From positions 62,001 through 126,000 of the forward strand of contig NZ_AYKT01000005.1 in the NCBI RefSeq assembly GCF_000496575.1: a stretch of DNA of 64,000 nt, given 5' to 3'. The DNA comes from Geobacillus thermodenitrificans subsp. thermodenitrificans DSM 465. GTDB lineage: Bacteria > Bacillota > Bacilli > Bacillales > Anoxybacillaceae. Below the pieces are notes generated by a model, which searched no databases, was not told where the DNA came from, and was given only the letters and a program-made list of their open reading frames with translations. The position numbers and the translations under genes are program-made. Shown here one piece after another: positions 1 through 8,214 of the stretch (position 1 is the first letter of the stretch; each line of letters begins with the position of its first letter).

Positions 1-84
1 GCGCTCGTCCCCGCTTCCTTTTGCAGCCTTGCTTGGCTGCACTGTTTTGCCTGTTTCCGTTTTTATGTTTTTCTAGGCTGGCGC

Positions 85-174
85 TTACCAACCGACACAA
101 ACACAACCGACAATAATTAATAAAATGAATAAGACGATAACAAGTGTATAACCGTTGCTGACGAAACCGCTCAT
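85..174 (-). CDS. YjcZ-family sporulation micropeptide (29 aa)
   Basis: This tiny reading frame encodes 29 residues. It begins MSGFVSNGY, continues with a single hydrophobic helix rich in V, I and L (about residues 10-23), and ends CVCVGW. That layout (MSG start, aromatic/Gly head, VLFILLIIVG core, Cys/Gly tail) is typical of the YjcZ family of small sporulation membrane peptides found in Bacillus. A clear ribosome binding site (GGGGAGG) lies about 7 bases before the ATG. It sits just downstream of the broken corA on the same strand. The sporulation role comes from the family; nothing in the sequence proves it. Confidence 0.75.
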   Translation of the reverse strand: MSGFVSNGYTLVIVLFILLIIVGCVCVGW

Positions 175-189
175 GGCGGGCACCTCCCC

Positions 190-1209
190 TTATGGATTCA
201 CGGAGCCATCATATGCGCCCACCTGCCCAAACGGCCGGGCAAATGCCCATATTTGTGGAAAAACGCCTATTTTTCTTTCTATCTCCCCCCACCAGCCGTT
301 TCGTTTGAAATAGAGGACGATGAGTGCGGCGACAGCAGCCATAAGCAACAGAGCGAACGGATAACCGTATCGCCATTTCAACTCCGGCATGAATGTAAAA
401 TTCATGCCATAGACATCGGCAATAAACGTCATCGGTAAAAACATGACGCTCACTAATGTTACCGTCTTCATAATGACGTTCATATGGTCGAATTTAAGCG
501 ACAGCTGCAAATCGAAGATGGCGGACAACGATTCCTTAAATGCATCAAGCGCCGCCGGAACGCAGGCAAACCGGGACGCCACCTCGTCGATATACGGATT
601 CGTTTCTGCGTTCATATACGGAAGCTCAACATGGCGAATCGTTTTTCCTGTGCTTCGGCGACTTGCCGCAGCTCATGAAGATACGTTTTCATCCGATAAA
701 TATCGCGCCTGATTTCATTCGCTAACAGAGTCTCGAATACTTGCCGTTCGAGCCCTTGGATGCGGTCAGCCATTTGGTCAATCACCTGCAAAAAAGCAGG
801 CAGCAGCCAAGTTTAAAAAGTGGTAATAACACATAACCAGGGTAAAGCACCTGATCGCAATGGTCCAACAGCCGTTCTTTCACAGGGCCGATGAACGAGT
901 GAGACTCATCCATGTAGCGATGATATGCCGCTCCGCGGCGAGCAGGCGGACGTTTGCCATCCGACCGGACGGGTCGATGATAAACAACGAAAGAAAGATG
1001 TATCCTTCATACTCATCGACGGTTGGAATGCCTGTTCCATCGATCAGCCGTTTTTCGGCGAGCGGGTGGATCGACAATGACGAGAGAAGTCGCTCCAAAT
1101 CGGACTTGACAGCAGCGATAAAATGAAACCAACACGATTGGCCGCCCGTCGGCGCATGGCGTTTGAACGTTCCTTCCGGCAACGGACGAGGGGAATGGTT
1201 AATCGCCAT
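190..1209 (-). pseudogene. Broken CorA-type magnesium transporter
   Basis: The start (MAINHSPRPLPEG) and the middle and end of a CorA-family channel lie in order on one strand, but no single frame joins them. The C-terminal piece has the first membrane helix, the diagnostic YGMNF motif (codons near 400) and the second helix ending in FKRNGWW. A coiled-coil segment (RMKTYLHELRQVAEAQEK) is read in another frame around 640-720. The segment VIDQMADRIQGLER lies around 730-790. Frame changes are needed near 910-960, near 800-860 and near 625-650. An intact CorA homologue occurs at 13053-13991, so this copy is probably dispensable. With this many lesions, decay is more likely than a sequencing error. 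Confidence 0.8.
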
Positions 1210-1404
1210 AGGCTGACGCCCTTTCTGTACAGTGTTCGTTCTATTGCTTGCCAAAAACGACTCCCCGCCCGCCGTTAAAAACAAACCTTGTCTTGAGCAC
1301 GACAGCATTCGACCGATATGGTGCAAACAACGACTTTCCCCCCTAGCAGGAGCCGTTGACTATGTCGAAAACGTCCGCCGTAAAACACGAACAAGCGAGC
1401 CGCC

Positions 1405-2295
1405 TTAACCTTGCCGATCCACACGCGCTTCTGGTTCGACATGGACATGCGTTGAACGAATGTTATGCCGTTTTTTCATCAGACGTTCGACTTCGTCAGC
1501 GATTTCGTGACCTTTCGCCACTGTTAAACGCGAATCAACGCGGATCGTCACTTCAAGCACAATATCATTACCTAATGTGCGCGCCTTAATGTCAGCGACA
1601 TCACGCACACCCTCCACCGCAGCAATTTCTTCCCGGTAAACGGCAAGCCGCTTTTCATCAAAACCGTCGGTCAACGTGTGCGCTGTTTCCATAAAAACTT
1701 CCCATGCTGTTTTACAAATGATCGCGCCGATGATGAGAGCCGCCAGCGGATCAAGCCAGAGCCACTCAAGCTGCGCACCGATGATGCCGATTGCCGCTCC
1801 AACGCTGACAAGGGCATCCGATAAATTGTCTTTCGCCACAGCGGCGAGCGCTGTACTATTCGTCCGCCGCGCCAACCGAGTATTGACCGTGTAAATAAGG
1901 AACATGACCGCTGCCGAAACAAGGGCAACCGCCGCTGCCGGCCAATCAGGGGCGTCCGCCTTTCCGCCATGAAGCAGCGCACCAGCTCCGCTGATGACAA
2001 CATCAATACCGATCGACATCATCAAAAAAGCGGCCAAAAGCGATGAAATGTTCTCCGCCCGCGAATGTCCGTACGGATGATTGCGATCGCGTGGTTTTTG
2101 GGCAATTTTCATGCCAATATAGACAGCCACTGAAGCGATCACATCGCTCAAATTGTTCCAGCCGTCCGCCTTCACTCCGTCCGACCCGGCTAAAGATCCA
2201 GCCAAAAGTTTGCAGGCCGCCAGCAGAAGATAGACACCGATGCTTAGCAGCGCGCCGGCCTCAGCCCGTTGTTTCCACTCCACGTTTTTCACCAA
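1405..2295 (-). CDS. Cation diffusion facilitator (CDF) family metal exporter
   Basis: The 296-residue protein has the CDF layout of six membrane helices followed by a cytoplasmic domain of about 90 residues. Helix 2 carries the metal-site pattern ADGWNNLSD (residues 43-51). The HPYGH signature follows at residues 73-77, and helix 5 has the second acidic site (DNLSDALVS). The C-terminal domain ends with THVHVEP, the usual metal-sensing dimer region. Members exchange Zn, Mn or Fe for protons across the cytoplasmic membrane; the metal cannot be fixed from sequence. It lies next to the broken corA on the same strand, so both may once have served divalent cation homeostasis. Start chosen at the ATG that gives full family length. 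Confidence 0.88.
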   Translation of the reverse strand: MVKNVEWKQRAEAGALLSIGVYLLLAACKLLAGSLAGSDGVKADGWNNLSDVIASVAVYIGMKIAQKPRDRNHPYGHSRAENISSLLAAFLMMSIGIDVVISGAGALLHGGKADAPDWPAAAVALVSAAVMFLIYTVNTRLARRTNSTALAAVAKDNLSDALVSVGAAIGIIGAQLEWLWLDPLAALIIGAIICKTAWEVFMETAHTLTDGFDEKRLAVYREEIAAVEGVRDVADIKARTLGNDIVLEVTIRVDSRLTVAKGHEIADEVERLMKKRHNIRSTHVHVEPEARVDRQG

Positions 2296-2469
2296 CCTAG
2301 TTGTTTCGTTCTTGCACGTATCAGTGTACCAGCTTGGTATCGGTTGGGTCTATAGCAAGAAAATTGCCTCCCTTCATGAGTATAGAGACAAGCAAACTTT
2401 TTTGCCTAAAGACAAAACCGAGCTCTTTTGCGTATGATAAACCAATTCAAGCAAAAAGGAGAGAAAAAC

Positions 2470-3168
2470 ATGACTTCGTATTTGGACTGGTTGGCCGAAA
2501 TGGGGATCGATGGCGCCCACCCGGGAGGTTTTATGTTAACAAAAAATATATTACGTAAACTCTATATTGATCATTCAACTTCGGTGCTTGACGTCGGCTG
2601 TGGAACGGGACAGACAGCGGCGTATATCGCCGAACAGTACGGTGCCGATGTGACGGCGATCGATCTCCATCCAACAATGATCGCCAAAGCAAAACAGCGC
2701 TTTGCCGCTATGGCCGTCCCGGTTCGCCTGTACCGCGCTTCGGTCGAAGCGCTGCCGTTTCCTGCCGAAACATTCGATCTCGTGCTTTCTGAGTCAGTGC
2801 TTGCCTTCGTTTCACTGCCAGAAGCGCTCGCTGAAATTCGCCGAGTGCTCAAAAAAGGTGGAACGTTCGTCGGCATTGAAGCATGTCATGAGAAGTTAAC
2901 CACAACCGAGCAGCAGCAAATTGCCGCTTTTTATGGCTTCCGGCGGCTGATGACGCCGGCTGGGTGGAAAGAGGCGCTTGAACAAAACGGATTCCGTTGC
3001 CGCCATTTTTCCTACACAGCCGCTACGGAAGCGCCGAGCCAAGGAGCACCGTTTATTGTCGCCTTTCCATCGACGCCGGAAATGGCAAAGATGTGGCAGA
3101 TGCATCAGCAGCTGACTGCACAATTCGGCGACCGGCTCGGTTATTGCGTGTTTTGGTGCGAAACATAG
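2470..3168 (+). CDS. Class I SAM-dependent methyltransferase
   Basis: This 232-residue protein has a single Rossmann-type methyltransferase domain. The SAM-binding motif I, VLDVGCGTG, is at residues 39-47, and the acidic end of beta-2 (VTAIDLHP) and motif IV (FDLVLSESVL) follow. It looks like UbiE/Methyltransf_11 members; the substrate is unknown. The ATG at 2470 is preceded by AAAAAGGAG, so an upstream in-frame ATG at 2428 is less likely. It is transcribed divergently from the CDF gene and ends at a strong bidirectional hairpin, so it is probably monocistronic. Confidence 0.85.
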   Translation: MTSYLDWLAEMGIDGAHPGGFMLTKNILRKLYIDHSTSVLDVGCGTGQTAAYIAEQYGADVTAIDLHPTMIAKAKQRFAAMAVPVRLYRASVEALPFPAETFDLVLSESVLAFVSLPEALAEIRRVLKKGGTFVGIEACHEKLTTTEQQQIAAFYGFRRLMTPAGWKEALEQNGFRCRHFSYTAATEAPSQGAPFIVAFPSTPEMAKMWQMHQQLTAQFGDRLGYCVFWCET

Positions 3169-3227
3169 CTTACAAGACATTCATCACTGTTCTAAACAAT
3201 GATGCCCCCTTTCCAGTCAATGAACAA

Positions 3228-3263
3228 CGCCTCCTTTCATGTGTCATCACACGAAAGGAGGCG
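3228..3263. terminator. Bidirectional hairpin between methyltransferase and vanY-like gene
   Basis: A near-perfect 16-bp stem (CGCCTCCTTTCATGTG against CACACGAAAGGAGGCG) with a 4-base loop lies between two convergent genes. There is no long T run, but the position fits a shared terminator. Confidence 0.65.
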
Positions 3264-3274
3264 CCTAGTTCTGT

Positions 3275-4102
3275 TTACACTTTTTTTACTGCTTGAAAAT
3301 ATTCTTCAAGCGTCCAGTCACGCTTCTTCATCACCACGGCCGCCTTCCGCCCGACATAACGGATATGCCATGGCTCATACTTATAGCCGGTCACCGCTTC
3401 CTTTCCTTTCGGATAGCGGATAATAAACCCGTACTCGTGCGCATGGGCGGCGACCCATTGTCCTTCTTTTGTCGCTCCGAACGCTTCCGTCAGCTGATAG
3501 CCGGCCGAGCGGCTGCTAATGTCGATCGCAAGCCCGGTTTGATGCTCGCTCTGCCCCGGATAGGCGACCGCTTGGACGGCTTCTGCTTCCCCTTTTTGCC
3601 GCACTTCTTCCGCAAAAACCACTTGCTGCCGCTCATACGACCGGTAGGCGGAGACGGCCACAAGTTCAATGCCGTCGCGGCGGGCGGCAGCAAACAGCTC
3701 TTCAAGCGCCGCAGCCGCCTCAGCCCGCATATGCCGCTTCTCTGCCTTCGGGTCATCAAACGAGAACCGCACGTTCGGCACAACTAAATCGGCCGGCTTG
3801 TAGCTAGGCGGAAGCGACTGTTCTTTATTAACGAGCACTAAAATGTTATCCGGGTTCATAATCACTTTTTTCCCGTTTTCCACCTTAATGACGTTCCAAT
3901 ATTTCGCCTCAAGCTGCAAGTCGGGGTCAACTGGGTCAACCGGGTGTTGGTCTGTTTCACCCGGTTCATGGCTGCCTGGCTGCACTGCGCTTTCCGGGGG
4001 CTGTTCGGACGAGCCGACCGGGCTGCGGTCACCACTTTCTCCTGTTTGGCAGCCAGCGAGCAGCAGGCACGCCAACATTGCTATTTTCCATCGTTGGTTC
4101 AT
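3275..4102 (-). CDS. yodJ: VanY/LdcB-type D-Ala-D-Ala carboxypeptidase lipoprotein
   Basis: The 275-residue product starts with a lipoprotein signal peptide whose lipobox is LLAGC (Cys 18). A polar Ser/Pro/Glu linker follows, then a VanY peptidase domain. The zinc and catalytic pattern is visible: SAYRSYERQ, the SEHQTGLAIDI block (His and Asp ligands) and the EPWHIRYVG block near the C-terminus (Glu and His). The enzyme would trim D-alanine from peptidoglycan stem peptides outside the membrane. It lies 54 bases downstream of deoD on the same strand, as yodJ does next to deoD in B. subtilis, which supports the symbol. The start is the ATG immediately before the signal peptide. Confidence 0.87.
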   Translation of the reverse strand: MNQRWKIAMLACLLLAGCQTGESGDRSPVGSSEQPPESAVQPGSHEPGETDQHPVDPVDPDLQLEAKYWNVIKVENGKKVIMNPDNILVLVNKEQSLPPSYKPADLVVPNVRFSFDDPKAEKRHMRAEAAAALEELFAAARRDGIELVAVSAYRSYERQQVVFAEEVRQKGEAEAVQAVAYPGQSEHQTGLAIDISSRSAGYQLTEAFGATKEGQWVAAHAHEYGFIIRYPKGKEAVTGYKYEPWHIRYVGRKAAVVMKKRDWTLEEYFQAVKKV

Positions 4103-4156
4103 TCGTCTTCCCCTTTTCTGTTTCTTGAAGCGCGCTAGACGGTCTCGGCACAACTG

Positions 4157-4867
4157 TTACGCATCGTTGCGAATCGCCGCTTCGAGCGCCACTTCAATCA
4201 TGTCGTTAAACGTCGTTTGCCGTTCCTCGGCTGTCGTTTCTTCCCCAGTGATAATATGATCGCTCACGGTCAGCACAGACAACGCCCGGCAGTCGAATTT
4301 CGCCGCCAGCGTATAGAGCGCCGCTGTTTCCATCTCAACGGCCAACACGCCGTAACGCGCCCACGTTTCCCAATTCGGCTCATCGTTGTAAAACATATCC
4401 GCAGTAAAGACGTTGCCGACTTTAAGTGCCAGCCCTTTTTCCATGCCAACGTCGTATGCCGTCCGCAGCAAGTGGAAATCAGCTGTCGGCGCATAATCGC
4501 GGCCGCGGAAAATGAGCCGGTTCATGTTCGAATCCGTTGATGCGCTCATCGCCAAAATCACGTCGCGCACGCGCACATCCGGCTGAATCGCCCCACACGT
4601 GCCGACGCGGATGAGCGTCTTGACCCCATAGCTTTGAATCAATTCATTAACATAGATTGAAATCGATGGAACTCCCATCCCGGTTCCTTGTACGGAAATG
4701 CGATGCCCTTTATACGTTCCGGTAAAACCGAGCATGCCGCGCACTTCGTTGTAGCATACCGCCCCTTCCAAAAACGTTTCAGCAATATATTTGGCACGCA
4801 GCGGATCGCCCGGCAGCAAAATATGTTCGGCAATCTCCCCTGGCTTTGCTCCGATATGAACGCTCAA
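4157..4867 (-). CDS. deoD: Purine nucleoside phosphorylase DeoD-type
   Basis: The 236-residue protein matches hexameric PNP throughout: [17 protein letters not shown] near the N-terminus, the phosphate and ribose site [22 protein letters not shown], and the base-binding [12 protein letters not shown]. It splits purine (deoxy)nucleosides with phosphate to release the base and (deoxy)ribose-1-phosphate. A TTG start at 4865-4867 is preferred: it is preceded by GGAGG at 7-base spacing and gives the family start (L/M)[11 protein letters not shown] further upstream ATG would add nine unconserved residues. It is probably cotranscribed with the downstream VanY-type gene. Confidence 0.95.
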   Translation of the reverse strand: MSVHIGAKPGEIAEHILLPGDPLRAKYIAETFLEGAVCYNEVRGMLGFTGTYKGHRISVQGTGMGVPSISIYVNELIQSYGVKTLIRVGTCGAIQPDVRVRDVILAMSASTDSNMNRLIFRGRDYAPTADFHLLRTAYDVGMEKGLALKVGNVFTADMFYNDEPNWETWARYGVLAVEMETAALYTLAAKFDCRALSVLTVSDHIITGEETTAEERQTTFNDMIEVALEAAIRNDA

Positions 4868-4947
4868 TGCAATTCCTCCTTCTATCATGATCAAGCTAGA
4901 CGTTGTTTATCATATCATATGTTTGCGGAAAATGGCAGTCTTATCTC

Positions 4948-4977
4948 GAGTAGCTGAGGGGGCAATCGGGCATACTA
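4948..4977 (+). promoter_or_regulatory. Possible forespore (sigma-G/F type) promoter
   Basis: GAGTA and CATACTA are separated by 18 bases and precede the small gene at 5012. The -10 fits the CATNNTA consensus of sigma-G/F promoters; the -35 only partly fits GNATR. Weak call. Confidence 0.3.
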
Positions 4978-5011
4978 TTCGTGCTCACTTGTCAGGAAAG
5001 GAGGAAAGACG

Positions 5012-5119
5012 GTGAAAAAGAAACTGGAGCAGGCGGTGGAGTATGCGAATAAAACAAATCCGTCGTCAAAAGCCAACAACCAACCGTCGACGTCAAAAAA
5101 AGAGAAGACAAAATTTTAA
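5012..5119 (+). CDS. Small Lys/Asn/Ser-rich peptide, probably spore-associated (35 aa)
   Basis: A GTG start with an excellent AAGGAGG site 7 bases upstream opens a 35-residue frame beginning VKKKLEQAVEYANKTNPSS and ending KKEKTKF. The peptide is polar and strongly basic, with no membrane segment, like many minor small spore proteins of Bacillus. I do not recognise a specific family. A possible sigma-G/F promoter lies 35 bases upstream. It converges on the membrane-protein gene at 5138 with only 18 bases between them. Confidence 0.55.
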   Translation: MKKKLEQAVEYANKTNPSSKANNQPSTSKKEKTKF

Positions 5120-5137
5120 GGGAGAACCGCTCTCCCT

Positions 5138-5542
5138 TTATGACGTTTTGGACCGATAATGGTCGCGGTGGCGACGCGCCAAATACTTTTCATTGATATA
5201 CAGCACCTTTTTATCTTTGCTGCGTGTATATTTTTTCTCACGCTCACGCTGCCTAGCGAGCAGCCAGCAAGCAAACAAATACAGCGGCAAAATCAGCTGC
5301 ATGGCTCCGATGAACACATACCAAAATCCGCTGATTTCCGTCAAGTTGCGCAAGTAAACGTCAATGCCGCCCAATCGATAATATATAGCAGCGACGATGG
5401 CGGCAATGGCTACGATATTAGCGGCGTGGAGAAGAGGAATGTTTCTCCAGCGGAACAAAAACCGTTCAATCTGCCCTTTCACCCAAAGCGACACGGCGAT
5501 CAAGACAATACATAAGAGCAGTGACAACGCAAGTGCGGCCAT
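5138..5542 (-). CDS. Unknown small membrane protein (134 aa)
   Basis: The frame encodes 134 residues with three likely membrane helices (about residues 3-18, 38-58 and 73-95). A very basic tail follows, with clusters such as RQREREKKYTRSKDKK and RRHRDHYRSK. A ribosome binding site (AAGGGAAGGGG) precedes the ATG at a plausible distance. I do not recognise the family. The basic tail would face the cytoplasm by the positive-inside rule. It stands alone, convergent with the small gene at 5012 and divergent from the one at 5676. Confidence 0.7.
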   Translation of the reverse strand: MAALALSLLLCIVLIAVSLWVKGQIERFLFRWRNIPLLHAANIVAIAAIVAAIYYRLGGIDVYLRNLTEISGFWYVFIGAMQLILPLYLFACWLLARQREREKKYTRSKDKKVLYINEKYLARRHRDHYRSKTS

Positions 5543-5675
5543 CGTTTCGTCCCCTTCCCTCTACTCTCTTCATTCCGGTCTGCCTGTTCTGAAGCTGTTT
5601 GCAAACATTTTCCTCCAATGAACCTCCCCTTGACCGCATACACTAACGACGACAACGGTTCAAGGAGGGAAAACA

Positions 5676-5834
5676 GTGGGTAAAAAACACCGCAACCGCA
5701 TTAACGGGCAGAAAAAGAATAACCATATTCCAAAAGAAGCGTTGATCGCCGAAGACGAAGCGCACGCCAAAGAATATTCCGCGGCCGGCGGTCGGAAAAA
5801 CGGTCCAGGTCATCACGACAACCCCGAATCGTGA
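5676..5834 (+). CDS. Small hydrophilic protein, probably sporulation-related (52 aa)
   Basis: A GTG start follows CAAGGAGGG at good spacing. The 52-residue product begins VGKKHRNRINGQKKNNHIP, contains a central acidic stretch (EALIAEDEAHAKE) and ends with a Gly/His-rich tail (GGRKNGPGHHDNPES). It lacks membrane segments and cysteines. This pattern resembles minor spore or sporulation peptides of Bacillus, but I cannot assign a named family. It ends 9 bases before a perfect bidirectional hairpin shared with the convergent gene at 5870. Confidence 0.6.
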   Translation: MGKKHRNRINGQKKNNHIPKEALIAEDEAHAKEYSAAGGRKNGPGHHDNPES

Positions 5835-5843
5835 CAAATCGCA

Positions 5844-5870
5844 GAAACCCTTGTGCCACACAAGGGTTTC
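5844..5870. terminator. Perfect bidirectional hairpin
   Basis: The 12-bp arms GAAACCCTTGTG and CACAAGGGTTTC are perfectly complementary around a 3-base loop, between two convergent small genes. The last base of the stem is the first base of the minus-strand gene's stop codon region. Short T runs occur on both sides. Confidence 0.7.
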
Positions 5871-6034
5871 TATCGTGGTTCCGACGGCTCAACTTCGTCC
5901 CAAGCAAGCGTGACAACTCTCGTGTAGTCCCCGCGTTCGATTTCTTCTTTCGTTGCTTTTTCGTTCAGTTCCTCGTCATCATCAATTCCCGGCGCCACCA
6001 TCCGGTTGTCGCGGCGCTGGTTTTGATTTTCCAC
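5870..6034 (-). CDS. Small acidic protein of unknown function (54 aa)
   Basis: A GTG start preceded by AAAGGAGG gives a 54-residue, strongly acidic and soluble product: VENQNQRRDNRMVAPGIDD, then DEELNEKATKEEIERGDYT and a C-terminal VVTLAWDEVEPSEPR. No known motif is evident. Upstream there is a good AT-rich promoter region containing TATAAT. It converges on the small gene at 5676, and the two share a hairpin. Real coding is supported by the strong ribosome site and codon use like that of its neighbours. Confidence 0.6.
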   Translation of the reverse strand: MENQNQRRDNRMVAPGIDDDEELNEKATKEEIERGDYTRVVTLAWDEVEPSEPR

Positions 6035-6133
6035 CGAATCCGCCTCCTTTCCTTTCTTATCCGTTCCCTAAAACGCTAGCTGTTATTCGACATTTTTTCT
6101 TTTATTATACCACCATCAGCCATCCGTGTGTGA

Positions 6134-6445
6134 TTATATTTTTGAATATTCCGTCAAAATAACACGCTGGCGTTCCACCGGTTTCCACCCACCCGAGCAG
6201 AGACGGTAATACGTCTGCCCTTTGCGTCCTTCATCGATGAGCACAATATCACCCGTCCCCATAAATCGGGCCTGGCAGTTTTTTGGCATCAAATCGACAA
6301 CGTTAAACATTCGGTACAAGATTGACAGCGCCTCGTGATGATCTGAAGCTGTCACCGTAAGCCGGCATACTTGTCGGTATTTCGGTTCCCCGAAGCGCGG
6401 CGTTTGAAAAATAGTCGCTTCATATGCACGTTTTGCCATCCACAT
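6134..6445 (-). CDS. Conserved hypothetical protein (about 103 aa)
   Basis: The product begins MWMAKRAYEATIFQTPRFGE, is mixed alpha/beta in character and has no membrane segment. It contains VCRLTVTASDHHEALSILY, which looks like a small ferredoxin-like or DUF fold, and ends RQRVILTEYSKI. I do not recognise a named family. The chosen ATG (6443-6445) has GGAGG at 6-base spacing. An ATG at 6467-6469, also preceded by a purine-rich site, would add eight residues. It is divergent from yppC. Confidence 0.6.
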   Translation of the reverse strand: MWMAKRAYEATIFQTPRFGEPKYRQVCRLTVTASDHHEALSILYRMFNVVDLMPKNCQARFMGTGDIVLIDEGRKGQTYYRLCSGGWKPVERQRVILTEYSKI

Positions 6446-6626
6446 CTTTTTCCTCCATAAACGAACCATGGTTTTCCTCTTCCTTCCCACGATAAATCAG
6501 TCGTCTTTATCCTATAATATTAGTGATTGCATTTGTCGATTCCTTCGGCAAAACGGCACACCTTTTGTCGAAACGGCCATGGTTTTTTTGACAAAATCTG
6601 CGATCTATACAAGGGAGGAACACTAG

Positions 6627-7748
6627 ATGCCCAACCGCCCGCTCGCCTTGTTGCGCCGCCCGCTCCAATACGCTTATCGTTCGTTTTTATACCGCCATCC
6701 GGTTCGCCTTGCTGATGCTGACTTGCTTCGCCGGATGACCGCCCGCCTTTCGCCCTCGCCGCCTAGGCAACTTAGCGCCGAGGAGACAGCGATCGTTGCA
6801 GCCATCCGGCGGAAAACAGCGGAACATAACCGCAATAACGTCACACGTACGGCGGCCTATTTGGCGTTTTTCGAGCGCCACTCGGAAATACATTGGGCGT
6901 TTTTGGCTCATCTCGTCTCGCGTAACGGTGGCTGGAACATGACCGACTTGCGCGGCGGCCTTCTCCCGTTTTTATTGCCAAAAGAAACGGCTGCGCCGCT
7001 CTTTTTGTTTTTGGAGCGAGCCAATGCATTGATTTTTCACGACGCTTATCCGCAGCTCTTGTTGTATGAGGAAAGCAAGCGTCAAGGAACGCCGCTGTTT
7101 CATTTGCTGCCATCTTTGTCTGTCTCCCGGTTTATGAAAGCGTTTTGGGAACATTTTTGGGAAACGGGCGACGCGGCACTGCTGACTGTCGCCTTAATCA
7201 TTAACGAACAGCAGTACATCCAGCTTCGCGTCATCGAGCACCCGTTTTTCCGCACCCGTGTGCTGTCCAGCTGGCCGTTTATTGCTGAGCAATGGCTCGG
7301 GTTCAATGATGTGCTCATCCCTCTAGGGCGCGGCCGGCGCGGTGCTTTAGTTGGCACGACCGTGCGCGATTTTGTTGATGTTCATCACCGCATCCACATC
7401 GGCAAAACGCTGTACAGTTTACTGCTGTTTAATGCGCGCCTGTTTCGCCGCGCTTATCGCTTTGCCCGCCGTGTTCCCCATAGCGGTTCACGCGCCGACT
7501 TTTGGCCGCAATCGTTCACTGCAACATACGATGGCCGCCGCCTTTACAGCCCTCGTCTTGAGGCCGCGTGGCCGGATCTTACGCACTCTTTTAGCGATCA
7601 GCGCGACTGGTTCACCGATGACACGATCGTGGGGGCGCTTGAGACGCTTCCGCTTCCAGCGTCAGGTGAAATGACCGATCGTTACAAACGGCATTTGGCC
7701 ATGATGAAAGCAGCCGCCATCGCGGCGGCCAAGTCAGCGGGCGTCTAA
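6627..7748 (+). CDS. yppC: DUF2515 family protein (YppC-like)
   Basis: This 373-residue soluble protein matches the DUF2515/YppC family as I recall it. It starts with the basic PLALLRRPLQYAYRSF segment. A helical core includes KTAEHNRNNVTRTAAYLAFFERHSEIHWAFLAHLVSRNGGWNMTD, with the RNGGWNMTDL block at about residues 103-112. INEQQYIQLRVI and HHRIHIGKTLYSLLL follow. The function is unknown. AAGGGAGG precedes the ATG. It stands alone and ends at a hairpin shared with the convergent yozD. Confidence 0.8.
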   Translation: MPNRPLALLRRPLQYAYRSFLYRHPVRLADADLLRRMTARLSPSPPRQLSAEETAIVAAIRRKTAEHNRNNVTRTAAYLAFFERHSEIHWAFLAHLVSRNGGWNMTDLRGGLLPFLLPKETAAPLFLFLERANALIFHDAYPQLLLYEESKRQGTPLFHLLPSLSVSRFMKAFWEHFWETGDAALLTVALIINEQQYIQLRVIEHPFFRTRVLSSWPFIAEQWLGFNDVLIPLGRGRRGALVGTTVRDFVDVHHRIHIGKTLYSLLLFNARLFRRAYRFARRVPHSGSRADFWPQSFTATYDGRRLYSPRLEAAWPDLTHSFSDQRDWFTDDTIVGALETLPLPASGEMTDRYKRHLAMMKAAAIAAAKSAGV

Positions 7749-7770
7749 CCCCGCCTTAGAAATCATAAAA

Positions 7771-7791
7771 ACGACGAGGTTTACTCGTCGT
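7771..7791. terminator. Terminator whose loop holds the yozD stop codon
   Basis: ACGACGAG and CTCGTCGT form an 8-bp stem around GTTTA. The TAA stop of the minus-strand yozD lies in the loop, and on the minus strand the stem runs into TTTTTATG. It can also terminate yppC. Confidence 0.65.
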
Positions 7792-7960
7792 CGACATCAA
7801 TTTCTTCATCAATAATGCATTTTTCTAGCAAATAGTCAAACGTGATATCAGCAAGCTCTTCCAGCTCCTCTTGCGTTGGCACAAAGCCGCGGCGAATGAG
7901 CTCTTGGTAAAAAAACTCGGCAATTTCCTCTGTATCAATAATCACTTCAATTTCCTTCAC
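7781..7960 (-). CDS. yozD: YozD-like small acidic protein (59 aa)
   Basis: A GTG start with AAAGGGGG upstream opens a 59-residue acidic frame: VKEIEVIIDTEEIAEFFYQE, then LIRRGFVPTQEELEELADIT and FDYLLEKCIIDEEIDVDDE. This aligns from memory with B. subtilis YozD along its whole length (IDTEEIAEFFY-EL-RRG, ADITFEYLLEKC). Its position near yodN and yozE matches B. subtilis order. Its role is unknown. Confidence 0.8.
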   Translation of the reverse strand: MKEIEVIIDTEEIAEFFYQELIRRGFVPTQEELEELADITFDYLLEKCIIDEEIDVDDE

Positions 7961-8091
7961 CGCATTTCGCCCCCTTTGTAATGTTGTATGTCTCCGTCTT
8001 CCGTTTTATGTCAAAAATCATGTTGTACTACTTTTTCGGCCTTCCCCATACATATGTATTAACAAAACAAAAAGACGGAGGTCGGAACGAA

Positions 8092-8214
8092 ATGGACAAG
8101 CTGACTGCATTGGATAAAATGATGGAAACAGTTGTAAACGGATTGGCTGCGCTCGTCATTTTCGCCGGCATTCCATATTTTCTCTTTATTCTTTGTCAGT
8201 TTCTATTCTGGTGA
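8092..8214 (+). CDS. Small single-pass membrane peptide (40 aa)
   Basis: The ATG at 8092 is preceded by GACGGAGG at 8 bases. The 40-residue product has a polar head (MDKLTALDKMMETVVNG) and a hydrophobic helix (LAALVIFAGIPYFLFILCQF), ending LFW. Family not recognised. Its last 19 bases overlap the 3-prime end of the convergent yodN. It is divergent from yozD. Confidence 0.55.
   Translation: MDKLTALDKMMETVVNGLAALVIFAGIPYFLFILCQFLFW

Noticed and set aside
6566..6572. TGTCGAA (Spo0A-box-like) upstream of yppC
   Set aside because: The seven-base motif is too short, and no promoter was located to give it a position.
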